Shown here in pieces: positions 51,314 through 59,648 of a DNA stretch of 64,000 nt. A program made the position numbers and the translations under genes. The notes beneath the pieces are model-generated. The model saw only the letters and a program-made list of their open reading frames with translations. It was not told the DNA's origin and did no database searches. The stretch spans positions 1 through 64,000 of the forward strand of contig JANXUK010000121.1 of the NCBI GenBank assembly GCA_025356275.1, given 5' to 3'. Each line of letters opens with the position of its first letter. Position 1 is the first letter of the stretch. Source of the DNA: Sphingomonadales bacterium (lineage in GTDB: Bacteria; Pseudomonadota; Alphaproteobacteria; Sphingomonadales; Sphingomonadaceae).

Positions 51314-52840
51314 ATGGCCGAGATGGTGACGATCCGCGAAAGCGATTTGATCGAGAGCATCGCCGACGCGTTGCAGTTCATCAGCTTTTATCACCCGATG
51401 GATTACATTCGCGCGCTGGGCGTCGCCTATGACGCCGAGCAGGGCCCCGCCGCCAAGGATGCCATCGCCCAGATCCTGACCAACAGCCGGATGTGCGCCG
51501 AGGGGCACCGTCCGATCTGTCAGGATACCGGCATCGTCAATATCTTCGTCAAATGGGGGCAGGAATGCCGGCTCGATTCGGCGATGAGCCTGCAACAGGT
51601 AGTCGATGCGGGGGTACGCAAAGGCTATCTCAACCCCGAGAACAAGCTGCGCGCGTCGATCCTGACTGACCCGGCGTTTACCCGGCGCAACACCAGGGAC
51701 AACACGCCCTGTGTGCTGCATGTCGAGATGGTGCCCGGCAACACGGTCGGCATCGATGTCGCGGCCAAGGGCGGCGGCAGCGAGAACAAGAGCAAGTTCA
51801 AGATGATGAACCCCAGCGATTCGATCGTCGACTGGGTGTTGGAGATGCTACCCCAGATGGGCGCCGGCTGGTGCCCGCCGGGTATGCTGGGCATCGGCAT
51901 CGGCGGCACGGCGGAGCATTGCATGCTGCTGGCCAAGCAAAGCCTGATGGAGCCGATCGACATGGGCCAGCTGAAGGCGCGAGGGCCCCAGACCGATATC
52001 GAGGCGCTGCGCATCGAGATTTTCGACAAGGTGAACGCGCTGGGGATCGGCGCGCAGGGGCTGGGCGGGCTGTCCACCATCCTCGACGTCAAGATCGCCG
52101 ACTGGCCGTGCCACGCCGCGGGCAAGCCGGTGGCGATGATCCCCAATTGCGCCGCGACCCGCCACGCGCATTTCACGCTGGACGGTTCGGGCCCGGTGTA
52201 TCTGGAGACGCCGAAGCTCGATCAATGGCCCGATGTGCATTGGGTGCCCGACGCGGCGGCGAAAAAGGTGGATCTCGACACGCTGACCCCCGCCATCGTG
52301 CAAAGCTGGAAACAGGGCGACCGGCTGTTGCTCTCCGGCAAGATGCTGACCGGGCGCGATGCGGCGCATAAGCGGATCCAGGACATGCTGGCCAAGGGCG
52401 AGGCGCTGCCGGTCGAATTTGCGGGCCGCGCGATCTATTACGTCGGGCCGGTCGATCCGGTGCTGGGCGAGGTGATGGGGCCGGCCGGGCCGACCACTGC
52501 CACGCGGATGGACAAGTTTACCGACATGATGCTGGGCCTCGGCCTGCTGGCGATGATCGGCAAGGCCGAGCGCGGGCAGGGCGCGGTGGCCGAGATCGCG
52601 GCGCATAAGGTTGCCTATCTGATGGCGGTGGGCGGCGCCGCCTATCTGGTGGCGCGCGCGATCCGCGAGGCGCGGGTCGTCGGCTTCGAGGATCTGGGCA
52701 TGGAGGCAATCTATGAATTCACCGTCGAGGATATGCCGGTGACGGTGGCGGTGGATTCGGAAGGGAACAATGTCCACAAACTGGCCCCGGCCGAATGGAA
52801 GGCGAAGATCGCGCGCGAGGGGTTGCTGCCAGCAGGCTGA
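51314..52840 (+). CDS. fumA: Fumarate hydratase, class I (iron-sulfur)
   Basis: A 508-residue single-chain class I fumarase, interconverting fumarate and malate in the citric acid cycle with a [4Fe-4S] cluster. PICQDTGIVNIFVKWGQE and CVLHVEMVPGNTVGIDVAAK belong to the N-terminal cluster domain, GGGSENKSKFKMMNP to the active site, and MGPAGPTTATRMDKF to the C-terminal swivelling domain. An AAGACAGGA site precedes the ATG. Two small plus-strand genes follow, each overlapping the previous stop by 1 nt. Confidence 0.95.
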   Translation: MAEMVTIRESDLIESIADALQFISFYHPMDYIRALGVAYDAEQGPAAKDAIAQILTNSRMCAEGHRPICQDTGIVNIFVKWGQECRLDSAMSLQQVVDAGVRKGYLNPENKLRASILTDPAFTRRNTRDNTPCVLHVEMVPGNTVGIDVAAKGGGSENKSKFKMMNPSDSIVDWVLEMLPQMGAGWCPPGMLGIGIGGTAEHCMLLAKQSLMEPIDMGQLKARGPQTDIEALRIEIFDKVNALGIGAQGLGGLSTILDVKIADWPCHAAGKPVAMIPNCAATRHAHFTLDGSGPVYLETPKLDQWPDVHWVPDAAAKKVDLDTLTPAIVQSWKQGDRLLLSGKMLTGRDAAHKRIQDMLAKGEALPVEFAGRAIYYVGPVDPVLGEVMGPAGPTTATRMDKFTDMMLGLGLLAMIGKAERGQGAVAEIAAHKVAYLMAVGGAAYLVARAIREARVVGFEDLGMEAIYEFTVEDMPVTVAVDSEGNNVHKLAPAEWKAKIAREGLLPAG

Positions 52841-53106
52841 TGGCGATCCTGATCATCTTCGTGCTCGGCATCGCCAATTTCGCAATGCACAAGGCGGTGC
52901 TGGAAAGCGGGCACCTTCGGCTTGGACAATTGCCGTGGTTCGTGCATTTGCTGGGCGGGCAGTTCAGCATGGTGGTGGAATTCGTGATGCTGCTGGGCTC
53001 GATGCTGATGGCGGCGGCGGGTTCGACCGGCTGGGTATGGAGCTATCTGCTGTATAGCGCGGGCAATGCGGCGGCGGCGTGGATGATCCTGGGCGGGCGG
53101 GCGTGA
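52840..53106 (+). CDS. Small integral membrane protein
   Basis: An 88-residue protein starting in the fumA stop (TGATG). Three hydrophobic segments are visible: MAILIIFVLGIANFA, MVVEFVMLLGSMLMAAAG and WSYLLYSAGNAAAAWMIL. No known motif. The overlap with fumA and with the phosphoesterase gene downstream shows co-translation. Function unknown. Confidence 0.8.
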   Translation: MAILIIFVLGIANFAMHKAVLESGHLRLGQLPWFVHLLGGQFSMVVEFVMLLGSMLMAAAGSTGWVWSYLLYSAGNAAAAWMILGGRA

Positions 53107-53858
53107 TGGCAGAGGAAGGCGCACCGCTCACCCTGTTCCATGTCAGCGACCTGCATTTCGGGGCTGAGGATCGCGCCGCGCTGGACTGGTTTGCGGCGGC
53201 GGTAGCATCCGAACGCCCCGATGGGGTGATCTGCACCGGCGACCTGACGATGCGCGGCACTGCGCGCGAATTTGCCGCCGCCGGGGCGTGGCTGCGCGCG
53301 CTTCCCGTGCCTTTGGCGGTCGAGCCGGGCAACCACGATCTGCCCTATTACTGGGAGATGCCGGCGCGGCTGCGGCATCCGTTCGCGCGGTATCACGCGA
53401 TGGTGGCCACGCTGCCGGCGGCGGATGCCGATCCAAGGCTGACCCTGGTCTCGCTGCGCACCGTCGTGCCGGCGCAGTGGCGGCTGGACTGGTCAAAGGG
53501 CAGCGTGCAGCCGGGGGCGTTAGCGGCGGCGATCGCGCAATTGGCGGATGCGCCTCCGGCCACGCTGCGGTTGGTGCTGTGCCATCAGCCGCTGGTCGAT
53601 GCCGACACGCATGGCAAGGGCTCCACCCGCGGCGGCAAGGCGGCACTTGCGGCGCTGGCGAGCGCGGGAGCGGATGCGGTGCTGTCGGGCCATGTCCATG
53701 ATCCGTTCGACCTGACGATCCCGGCCGGCGGGCGTAGCATGCGGATTATCGGTGCGGGTACCCTGTCGGAGCGGCTGCGGGCAACCCGGCCCAGCTATAA
53801 CCGGCTGGAATGGACGCGCGCGGCGGGGCTCAGCGTTACAGTGCGGGCGATGGCTTAA
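53106..53858 (+). CDS. Calcineurin-like metallophosphoesterase
   Basis: A 250-residue cytoplasmic phosphoesterase with the full two-metal motif set: HVSDLHFG, GVICTGDLT, VEPGNHD, LVLCHQP and LSGHVHDP. Family members include 3',5'-cyclic-nucleotide phosphodiesterases and UDP-diacylglucosamine hydrolase-like enzymes; the substrate is not predictable. It is the last gene of the fumA unit and converges with the cytochrome b561 gene. Confidence 0.92.
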   Translation: MAEEGAPLTLFHVSDLHFGAEDRAALDWFAAAVASERPDGVICTGDLTMRGTAREFAAAGAWLRALPVPLAVEPGNHDLPYYWEMPARLRHPFARYHAMVATLPAADADPRLTLVSLRTVVPAQWRLDWSKGSVQPGALAAAIAQLADAPPATLRLVLCHQPLVDADTHGKGSTRGGKAALAALASAGADAVLSGHVHDPFDLTIPAGGRSMRIIGAGTLSERLRATRPSYNRLEWTRAAGLSVTVRAMA

Positions 53859-53918
53859 GCCCGCGCTGGCCGCGTGATCGGGCATCACCGACGCTGTTTG
53901 TTGTCGCATCGCGATTAT

Positions 53919-53944
53919 CCAAAAACCGCTTCCCACCTTTTTGG
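53919..53944. terminator. Weak A/T hairpin between convergent genes
   Basis: CCAAAAA pairs with TTTTTGG around a 12-base loop, midway between the convergent phosphoesterase (ends 53858) and cytochrome b561 (ends 53954) genes. A stem of mostly A-T pairs makes it a weak candidate. Confidence 0.3.
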
Positions 53945-53953
53945 CGCGATGCT

Positions 53954-54502
53954 CTATCGCAACCAGGGGACCATCCGCTGCAGCACGCGGTCTTTGAGCA
54001 CCGCATAATGCACCAGCCCCGCCAACCCATGCCCCGCCGTCACGATCAGCAGTGCATTGGCGGCCAGACGGTGCAGGCCGACTACCCGATTGGCCAGCGC
54101 ATGCCGGGCATCGGGCAAATAGGCGCCGTATTTGGGGATGTGGAACAGGCCGAAAATATCGTCGCCCCGCAGCCAGGTGTTGAACACGCCCAACCCCAGC
54201 ACCGCCGCCAGCAACAGATATAACGCAAGATGGACCAGCGCCGCAGCCCGGTCCCACCATGTCGGCGCGGTCTGCACGAAGCGTACGCCGCTGCCCCTGC
54301 GCCACATGATGCGCCAGATCAGCGCCGTGAGCAGCAGCAGCCCGACCACAATATGCAGCGAGCGCGCATCGACGCGCAGCGGTCCCTTGGGGAACCAGTC
54401 TATCGCATGCGCGCCAAGCCACTGGGCCAGCACCCCCGCCGCCACGACCCAATGCAGCGCGATCGTGGTACGGTCATACCGACCCGGTTCGAGGCCGCTC
54501 AT
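53954..54502 (-). CDS. Cytochrome b561
   Basis: A 182-residue four-helix membrane cytochrome; start MSGLEPGRYDRTTIALHWVV at 54502. Heme-ligand histidines are placed as in the family: ALHWV in helix 1, SLHIVVGL in helix 2, VGLHRLAANALL and AGHGLAGLVHY in helices 3-4. Bacterial b561 proteins move electrons from quinol to periplasmic acceptors or superoxide. It is the last gene of the efflux operon and overlaps the preceding gene by 4 bp. Confidence 0.9.
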   Translation of the reverse strand: MSGLEPGRYDRTTIALHWVVAAGVLAQWLGAHAIDWFPKGPLRVDARSLHIVVGLLLLTALIWRIMWRRGSGVRFVQTAPTWWDRAAALVHLALYLLLAAVLGLGVFNTWLRGDDIFGLFHIPKYGAYLPDARHALANRVVGLHRLAANALLIVTAGHGLAGLVHYAVLKDRVLQRMVPWLR

Positions 54503-55275
54503 CGCGGCGAGTCCGCCGCCCACAGCACCGATGCGCGGAACAGCGCCAGCCCCTCGGGCCGCAGCGCCTCGAAGCAATCCTGCCATACGAACATGCTGAC
54601 GCGTCGGGCGGGGGCCAGGAATTCGCCGTTCATCGTCGCGCCGGTCTCATAGCCGAACACCGCCGCCTTGTCGGGATAGCCGCGAACCACCGCGATGGTC
54701 ACCGCGCCCAGCCCCGGCTTGCCCCAATTCATCTTGTAATGCTCATCCGTCAGCACGTTCTGGAGCCCCGCTGAAAGCCCCGCCGCCAGCGGATGCGGCG
54801 CGTTGACCACATAGACGAAGCGTTGATTGTCATCGGTGCCGTAATCGGTCCCATTGCGCAGGCCGGACATCTCCAGCTCGCCCAGAAGGTCATTCTCCAT
54901 CGTGACCAGCGGGATCGGGGTGGAGCGGTATTTGGTGCCGACCTCCAGTGCGTCGACCGATTCCGAGATCACGATCAACTGCTGGCCGTCGGTTGCGCTG
55001 TCGGGTGCATGTTCGCCGGCGCGGCGGACGCGAAAGCCCAGCGACTGCAAATAGGCCACCGCCTTGTCGTCATTGCGCCGCCAGGTTTCGAGCTGCGCCA
55101 CGCGCTTGGGATCGAGCGGGACGGCCAGCCGCGCCGCCTCCAGCTTGGTCTCATTCTCGACATAAAGCACCGATTTGCCGCGCGCCGCCGCCGGATCGAC
55201 GCCCGCCGCATGCGCTGCCGCCCCGCCAGTCACCAGCATGGCCGCGATGCCGCAGCGCAGTATCAATCCGATCAT
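54499..55275 (-). CDS. Secreted ThuA/GATase-like-domain protein
   Basis: A 258-residue protein with signal peptide (MIGLILRCGIAAMLVTGGAA, cut near AHA). KSVLYVENETKLEAARL, LIVISESVDALEVGTKYRST and NAPHPLAAGLSAGLQNV reproduce a domain I know from large extracellular proteins that resembles ThuA/glutamine-amidotransferase folds. No catalytic cysteine is placed as in amidotransferases. It lies between the RND pump and cytochrome b561 genes. A TTG at 55287 could extend the start by four residues. Its role in efflux is unknown. Confidence 0.7.
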   Translation of the reverse strand: MIGLILRCGIAAMLVTGGAAAHAAGVDPAAARGKSVLYVENETKLEAARLAVPLDPKRVAQLETWRRNDDKAVAYLQSLGFRVRRAGEHAPDSATDGQQLIVISESVDALEVGTKYRSTPIPLVTMENDLLGELEMSGLRNGTDYGTDDNQRFVYVVNAPHPLAAGLSAGLQNVLTDEHYKMNWGKPGLGAVTIAVVRGYPDKAAVFGYETGATMNGEFLAPARRVSMFVWQDCFEALRPEGLALFRASVLWAADSPR

Positions 55276-55276
55276 A

Positions 55277-58200
55277 TCAGCTCCCAACCTGTGTTTTCCC
55301 GAGGCGAAGTTCGACGACTGCCGGCAGGAACAGCAGCACCAGCGGCGCGCCGATCACCAGCCCGAAGATGATTGCGGTCGCCAGCGGCTGTTGCAGTCCC
55401 GCCCCACGCGACAGGCCCAGTGCCAGTGGCGCCAGTGTCAGGATTGCGATCAACGCCGACATCAGGATCGGCCGCATCCGCCCCAGCCCTGCCACCAGCG
55501 CGGCATCCTGACGCACATTGTCCGATTCCAGGGTCGATTCCAGCTCGAACAGATAGAATATCGCCAGCTCCGCGATCATCCCGGCCACCATGGTCAGCCC
55601 CATCATCGCCGAGATATTGAGCTCAATCCCGGTGACCCACAGCCCGATCATCACCGCGCAGGCCGACAGCAGCACGGTGCCGATCACCCCCAGGGTATAG
55701 CGCCAATTGTTGAACAGGATGGTCAGCAGCAGCGCGGTGAGCATGATCGCGGCGATGAACACCCGCGCCAGATCGACGAAGCTGGCCTGCTGCACCGCAT
55801 AGAGCCCGCCGTACTCCACCCGCACGCTGGCCGGCAGGCCGAGCCCGGCCACCGCCGCCTTCACATCGACCATCGCCGAGCCGAGATCGCGCCCCTCCAG
55901 CCGCGCCGTTACCGCGACGAAGGGGGCAAGGTCCTCGCGGGTCAATTGCCGCTGGCCGCCGACGATGGAGACCTTGGCGATTTGCCGTACCGCGACGCTG
56001 TGGCCATCGGCGGCGCGCAGGATCATGTTGCCGATCTGGTCCGAGCGCTGGCGGAGCGATTGCGGCGCGCGCACCCTGACCGCGATGACCTGCTCGCCCA
56101 ACTGGAAGCTGGTGGCTACGGTGCCGCCGATCTGGGTGTCAAGCTGACGCGCCACACCGTCGGGGTCCAGCCCCTGCATCTCGGCGCCGGCGCGGTCGAC
56201 CTTGACGATAATCGCATCGCCCGCAACGCGCAGTCCGTCATGGATTTCGACGACGCCATCGACCTTGGCAATGCGGGCGGCGACGGCCTGCGCGCTATCC
56301 GCCAATTGTTTGGGATCGTCGCTGAACAGCTTGATCTCGACCGGCTGGGGCACGTTGGTCAGATCGCCGATCAGGTCCTCCATCAATTGCGCGGTTTCCA
56401 CGTCGATGCCGGGGACCTGCGCGGCGATGCGGTCGCGCAGGTCCTTCATCACCTCGTCGATGTCGCGGCGGCTGCCGTCCTTGAGCCGGATGAAGAAATC
56501 GCCCTCGTCCGCCTCGGTGATGCCGCCGCCCAATTGCGCGCCGGTGCGGCGGGAATAGCTGGCAACCTCGGGCGTGGCCTTGATCAGCGCCTCGACCTGA
56601 CGCAGGATGTGGTCGGTGTCGGACAGGGCAGCGCCCGATTTGGCCTTGTAGTCAAGGATGAAGCCGCCCTCATCCATCGCCGGCATAAAGCCCGACGGCA
56701 CCCTTCCATACCCGACCACGCCCAGCGCCCCGATCACCAGCGATACCACCAGCACGAAACCCAGCGGGGCTCTCGCGATGCGGCTGGTGGCACCGACATA
56801 GCGCCGGTTCAGCCACGCCATCGCGCCATTCGCCCTCTCGGCAGCATGCGCGTCGGCCAGCGTCAGCCAATGCGCCGCGACCAGCGGGATCACCACCCGG
56901 CTATACAGCAGCGACACCGTCAGCGCGGCCACCATCGTCACCGCCAGCGATTTGAAGAATCCCCCGATCACACCCGAGATAAACGCCAGCGGCACGAACA
57001 CCACGATGGTTGCCAGCGTGCTGCCCAGCAGCGGCCGCGCCATTTCGGCGGCGGAGGCCAGCACCGAAGCCGGGCTGGCGGGGGCGTGGGCATCGCTGTC
57101 CGTCTGGCTCTGCCCCACCATGCGCCGCATGATGTGTTCGAGCATCACCACCGCATCGTCGACCACCAGGCCGACCGCTGCGGCCATCCCGCCCAGCGTC
57201 ATCATGTTGAACGACAGGCCGAACATATACAGGCCAAGGCAGGTTGCGGCCAGCACGGCGGGCAAGGTCAGCCCGGTGATCAGCATCAGCCGCCATGAGC
57301 GCAGAAAGAAGAACAGCACCACGCCGGCCAGCACCGCGCCCAGCAGGATCGCGTCACGCACCGCTGCCGCCGCGCCATTGACCAGCTCGGACTGGTCATA
57401 AAACGGGGTAACCGTGATGTCGGCGGGCAGGCTTTCGGCCTTCAGCGTCGCGTCGATCGCCTTGACGATTGCCACGGTATCGCCGCGCAACGACTGGCGC
57501 AGGTTGACCAGCACCGCGTCGGTGCCGTTGGAGGTGACGCGGGTCCATTGCGGCGCCGCGCCGGGCGTGATGGTAGCGATCTGGCCCAGCGTGACGACGC
57601 CTGTTCCGGCCTTTATCGGGGTCGCGGCGATGTCGGCGATATTGGCCAGCCGATTGTCGACCAGCGCCAGATACAGCCGGTGCCGGTCCTCGATCTTGCC
57701 GACCCCCTGCACCGAATTGGCCGAGGTCAGCGCGGTCACCACATCGCTCATCCCCAGACCCAGCGCCGCGAGCCGGCCGGGATCGACCTCCACCGACACT
57801 TCGCGCGGGGCACCGCCGAGGATGTCCACGCCCGCGATTCCCGGCACCGTGCTCAGCACCGGGCGCAGTCGCAACTCGGCAAATTGGCGCAGCGCCTGCG
57901 GGTCGCGGGTCTTGGAGGTCAGCGCCAGACCGAGCACGGGGAAGATCGTCGGGTCCGACCGGCGCACTGTAAAGCGCGTCCCCGGCGGCAGATCGGGCAG
58001 GCTGGTCGCCAGCGTGCCCTGCGTCGCCAGCAGCGCGGAGACCATATCCTCGCCCCACGGAAAGCTGAGCGACGCCTCGGCGCTGCCCCGGCTGGTGGTG
58101 GTGCGGATATGCGACACATCGGGCACGCCGCGCAGCGCGATCTCCAGCGGGCGCGTGATCTGCGCCGCCATCTGCGCCGGATCGCGGTCGCCCGCGTCGA

Positions 58201-58339
58201 TCGACACGGTGATGCGCGGGTAGTCGATCGTCGGGAACAGCCCGACAGGCAAGCTGATCGCCGCGATCAATCCGCCGATGGTCAGCATCGCCAGCCCCAG
58301 CCAGATCGCCTGCGCATACCGTGCCAGAAGCCCGGTCAT
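55277..58339 (-). CDS. RND efflux pump inner-membrane subunit
   Basis: A 1020-residue resistance-nodulation-division transporter with twelve helices and two large periplasmic loops. PTIDYPRITVSIDAGDRDPA near the start and GLVVDDAVVMLEHIMRRM in helix 4 are typical; the Asp-Asp proton relay is present, as in drug (HAE-like) pumps, rather than the single-acid pattern of CusA metal pumps. It starts within the end of the adaptor gene (4-bp overlap) and is followed 1 bp later by the ThuA-like gene. The substrate is unknown. Confidence 0.93.
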   Translation of the reverse strand: MTGLLARYAQAIWLGLAMLTIGGLIAAISLPVGLFPTIDYPRITVSIDAGDRDPAQMAAQITRPLEIALRGVPDVSHIRTTTSRGSAEASLSFPWGEDMVSALLATQGTLATSLPDLPPGTRFTVRRSDPTIFPVLGLALTSKTRDPQALRQFAELRLRPVLSTVPGIAGVDILGGAPREVSVEVDPGRLAALGLGMSDVVTALTSANSVQGVGKIEDRHRLYLALVDNRLANIADIAATPIKAGTGVVTLGQIATITPGAAPQWTRVTSNGTDAVLVNLRQSLRGDTVAIVKAIDATLKAESLPADITVTPFYDQSELVNGAAAAVRDAILLGAVLAGVVLFFFLRSWRLMLITGLTLPAVLAATCLGLYMFGLSFNMMTLGGMAAAVGLVVDDAVVMLEHIMRRMVGQSQTDSDAHAPASPASVLASAAEMARPLLGSTLATIVVFVPLAFISGVIGGFFKSLAVTMVAALTVSLLYSRVVIPLVAAHWLTLADAHAAERANGAMAWLNRRYVGATSRIARAPLGFVLVVSLVIGALGVVGYGRVPSGFMPAMDEGGFILDYKAKSGAALSDTDHILRQVEALIKATPEVASYSRRTGAQLGGGITEADEGDFFIRLKDGSRRDIDEVMKDLRDRIAAQVPGIDVETAQLMEDLIGDLTNVPQPVEIKLFSDDPKQLADSAQAVAARIAKVDGVVEIHDGLRVAGDAIIVKVDRAGAEMQGLDPDGVARQLDTQIGGTVATSFQLGEQVIAVRVRAPQSLRQRSDQIGNMILRAADGHSVAVRQIAKVSIVGGQRQLTREDLAPFVAVTARLEGRDLGSAMVDVKAAVAGLGLPASVRVEYGGLYAVQQASFVDLARVFIAAIMLTALLLTILFNNWRYTLGVIGTVLLSACAVMIGLWVTGIELNISAMMGLTMVAGMIAELAIFYLFELESTLESDNVRQDAALVAGLGRMRPILMSALIAILTLAPLALGLSRGAGLQQPLATAIIFGLVIGAPLVLLFLPAVVELRLGKTQVGS

Positions 58340-59394
58340 TCCTTTTCGGCCTTGGCGGCGGGGGCTGGGCCGGTGCGGACCTTCATGCCATCCTCCAGCG
58401 CGGTGCCGCCCGAAGTCACCACATGGTCACCTGCCGCGATGCCCGAAAGGACCAGGACCTTGTCGTCGCTCTGCGCGCCCAATTTGACCTCATGCTTGTG
58501 CGCCGCGCCACCGGTGACGATGAACACATAAGGCTGGCCGCCATCGTCCTGCACTGCCGCGTAGGGGATGGTGACCCCCGCCGCGCCGCCCGACAATTGC
58601 AGGCTGGCCTTCAGCGGCTCGCCCAGCGACCAGCCGGTGGCCGCGGGCACATTGGCGAACACCGCGCCCAGCCGTGTGGCCGGATCGACGACATGCGAGA
58701 CCCCGCTGACCGCGACGCCCAGAGGCGCTCCGCCGGACATAGCTTCGACACGGATCACCGCGCCCGGCCCCATCTGGCGCAGCGTCGCGGGGTCGATGCC
58801 GAAGCGCGCGCGCATGGCTCCGCCCGCTGCGATGCGCGCGATGGGCGCGCCCGCCGCGACCAGATCGCCGGGTTTCACCAGCACGCTGTCCACCACGCCC
58901 GACCCTGGCGCATGGAGCGCGAGGGCCCCGGCGCGGCGCGACAGACTGTTGCTGGTGGCATCGGCAGAGGCGGCGGTGGCGTGGGTGGCCTCGACCTCGG
59001 CGTTGCTCATCAGGCCATCGGCGCGCAAACGTTGCGCGCGGGCATAGGCATTGTCGGCCGCCACCGTGTCGCTGCCCGATTTGGCGCGGTCGAGCGCGCT
59101 TTGCGGGCTGGCCGACAGGCGCACCACCAGGGTGCCCGGCCCGACGCTGGTACCCGGCGGGGCATCGATGCTGGAGACGATCGCCTCGGTCGGGGCCGAC
59201 AGCGTGCGTTCGGAGCCTGGCCCCGGCTCGACCACGCCGTAAAGCACGACGCTGGCGCCCAGCCGGCCTGCCTGCGCGGTGGCAAGTTCGACGCGCGCGA
59301 CCGGCTCGGGCGGCTTGTCGGCGGGGCCGGAGGAGCAGGCGGCCAATGCCAGCGGGGTTAGCAGGGCCAGACCCCTATTCGCCCAGATTTGCAC
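58336..59394 (-). CDS. RND efflux periplasmic adaptor, lipoprotein
   Basis: About 352 residues from a GTG at 59394. The lipobox is LALAAC, preceded by QIWANRGLALLTP. The hairpin region SNAEVEATHATAASADATSN, the barrel-sandwich half-motifs PPGTSVGPGTLVVRLSASP and APGSGVVDSVLVKPGDLVAA, and the C-terminal membrane-proximal domain match HlyD/AcrA-type adaptors. The first eight codons lie inside the terminal repeat of a 270-bp element, so the present start seems to have come from its insertion. A much longer open frame upstream (to 60012) is an artefact running antiparallel into the channel gene. Confidence 0.85.
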   Translation of the reverse strand: MQIWANRGLALLTPLALAACSSGPADKPPEPVARVELATAQAGRLGASVVLYGVVEPGPGSERTLSAPTEAIVSSIDAPPGTSVGPGTLVVRLSASPQSALDRAKSGSDTVAADNAYARAQRLRADGLMSNAEVEATHATAASADATSNSLSRRAGALALHAPGSGVVDSVLVKPGDLVAAGAPIARIAAGGAMRARFGIDPATLRQMGPGAVIRVEAMSGGAPLGVAVSGVSHVVDPATRLGAVFANVPAATGWSLGEPLKASLQLSGGAAGVTIPYAAVQDDGGQPYVFIVTGGAAHKHEVKLGAQSDDKVLVLSGIAAGDHVVTSGGTALEDGMKVRTGPAPAAKAEKE

Positions 59395-59638
59395 ACCGTG
59401 ACGGAGCCAATCTTGGCCGAGTGCAAGCAACGAGGAGCGGCGCGATGCGGCGCATCGTGCGCGACAACAGGCGCCGCACCCGGCCAAAATTGGCCCGCCC
59501 CGCAGGGGTTGCCCTTGGCAGCCCGCCGGACAGCGTTGCGTCTCTTGCACCGGATAACCGCCCCGCGCTGCGAGACGCTCCTTGCCGGCAAGCTGCCCAG
59601 GGCAATCACGGTGTGCAAATCTGGGCGAACAGGGGTCT
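59369..59638. mobile_element. 270-bp element with 33-bp terminal inverted repeats
   Basis: 59369-59401 and 59606-59638 are inverted copies matching at 32 of 33 positions, beginning AGACCCCTATTCGCCC. Inside are further palindromes: CGATGCGGCGCATCG-type at 59443-59457, GGCCAAAATTGGCC at 59482-59495, and TTGCCCTTGGCAGC (59509-59522) with GCTGCCCAGGGCAA (59592-59605). No transposase is encoded. It sits between the outer-membrane channel stop (59649) and the adaptor, and its left repeat overlaps the adaptor start. MITE-like; flanking target duplications are not evident. Confidence 0.75.
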
Positions 59639-59648
59639 ATGCGTCGGA

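Noticed and set aside
55175-57298. A 707-residue open frame on the plus strand opposite the RND pump
   Set aside because: Antisense shadow rich in His, Arg and Gln with no motif; the minus-strand pump is intact.
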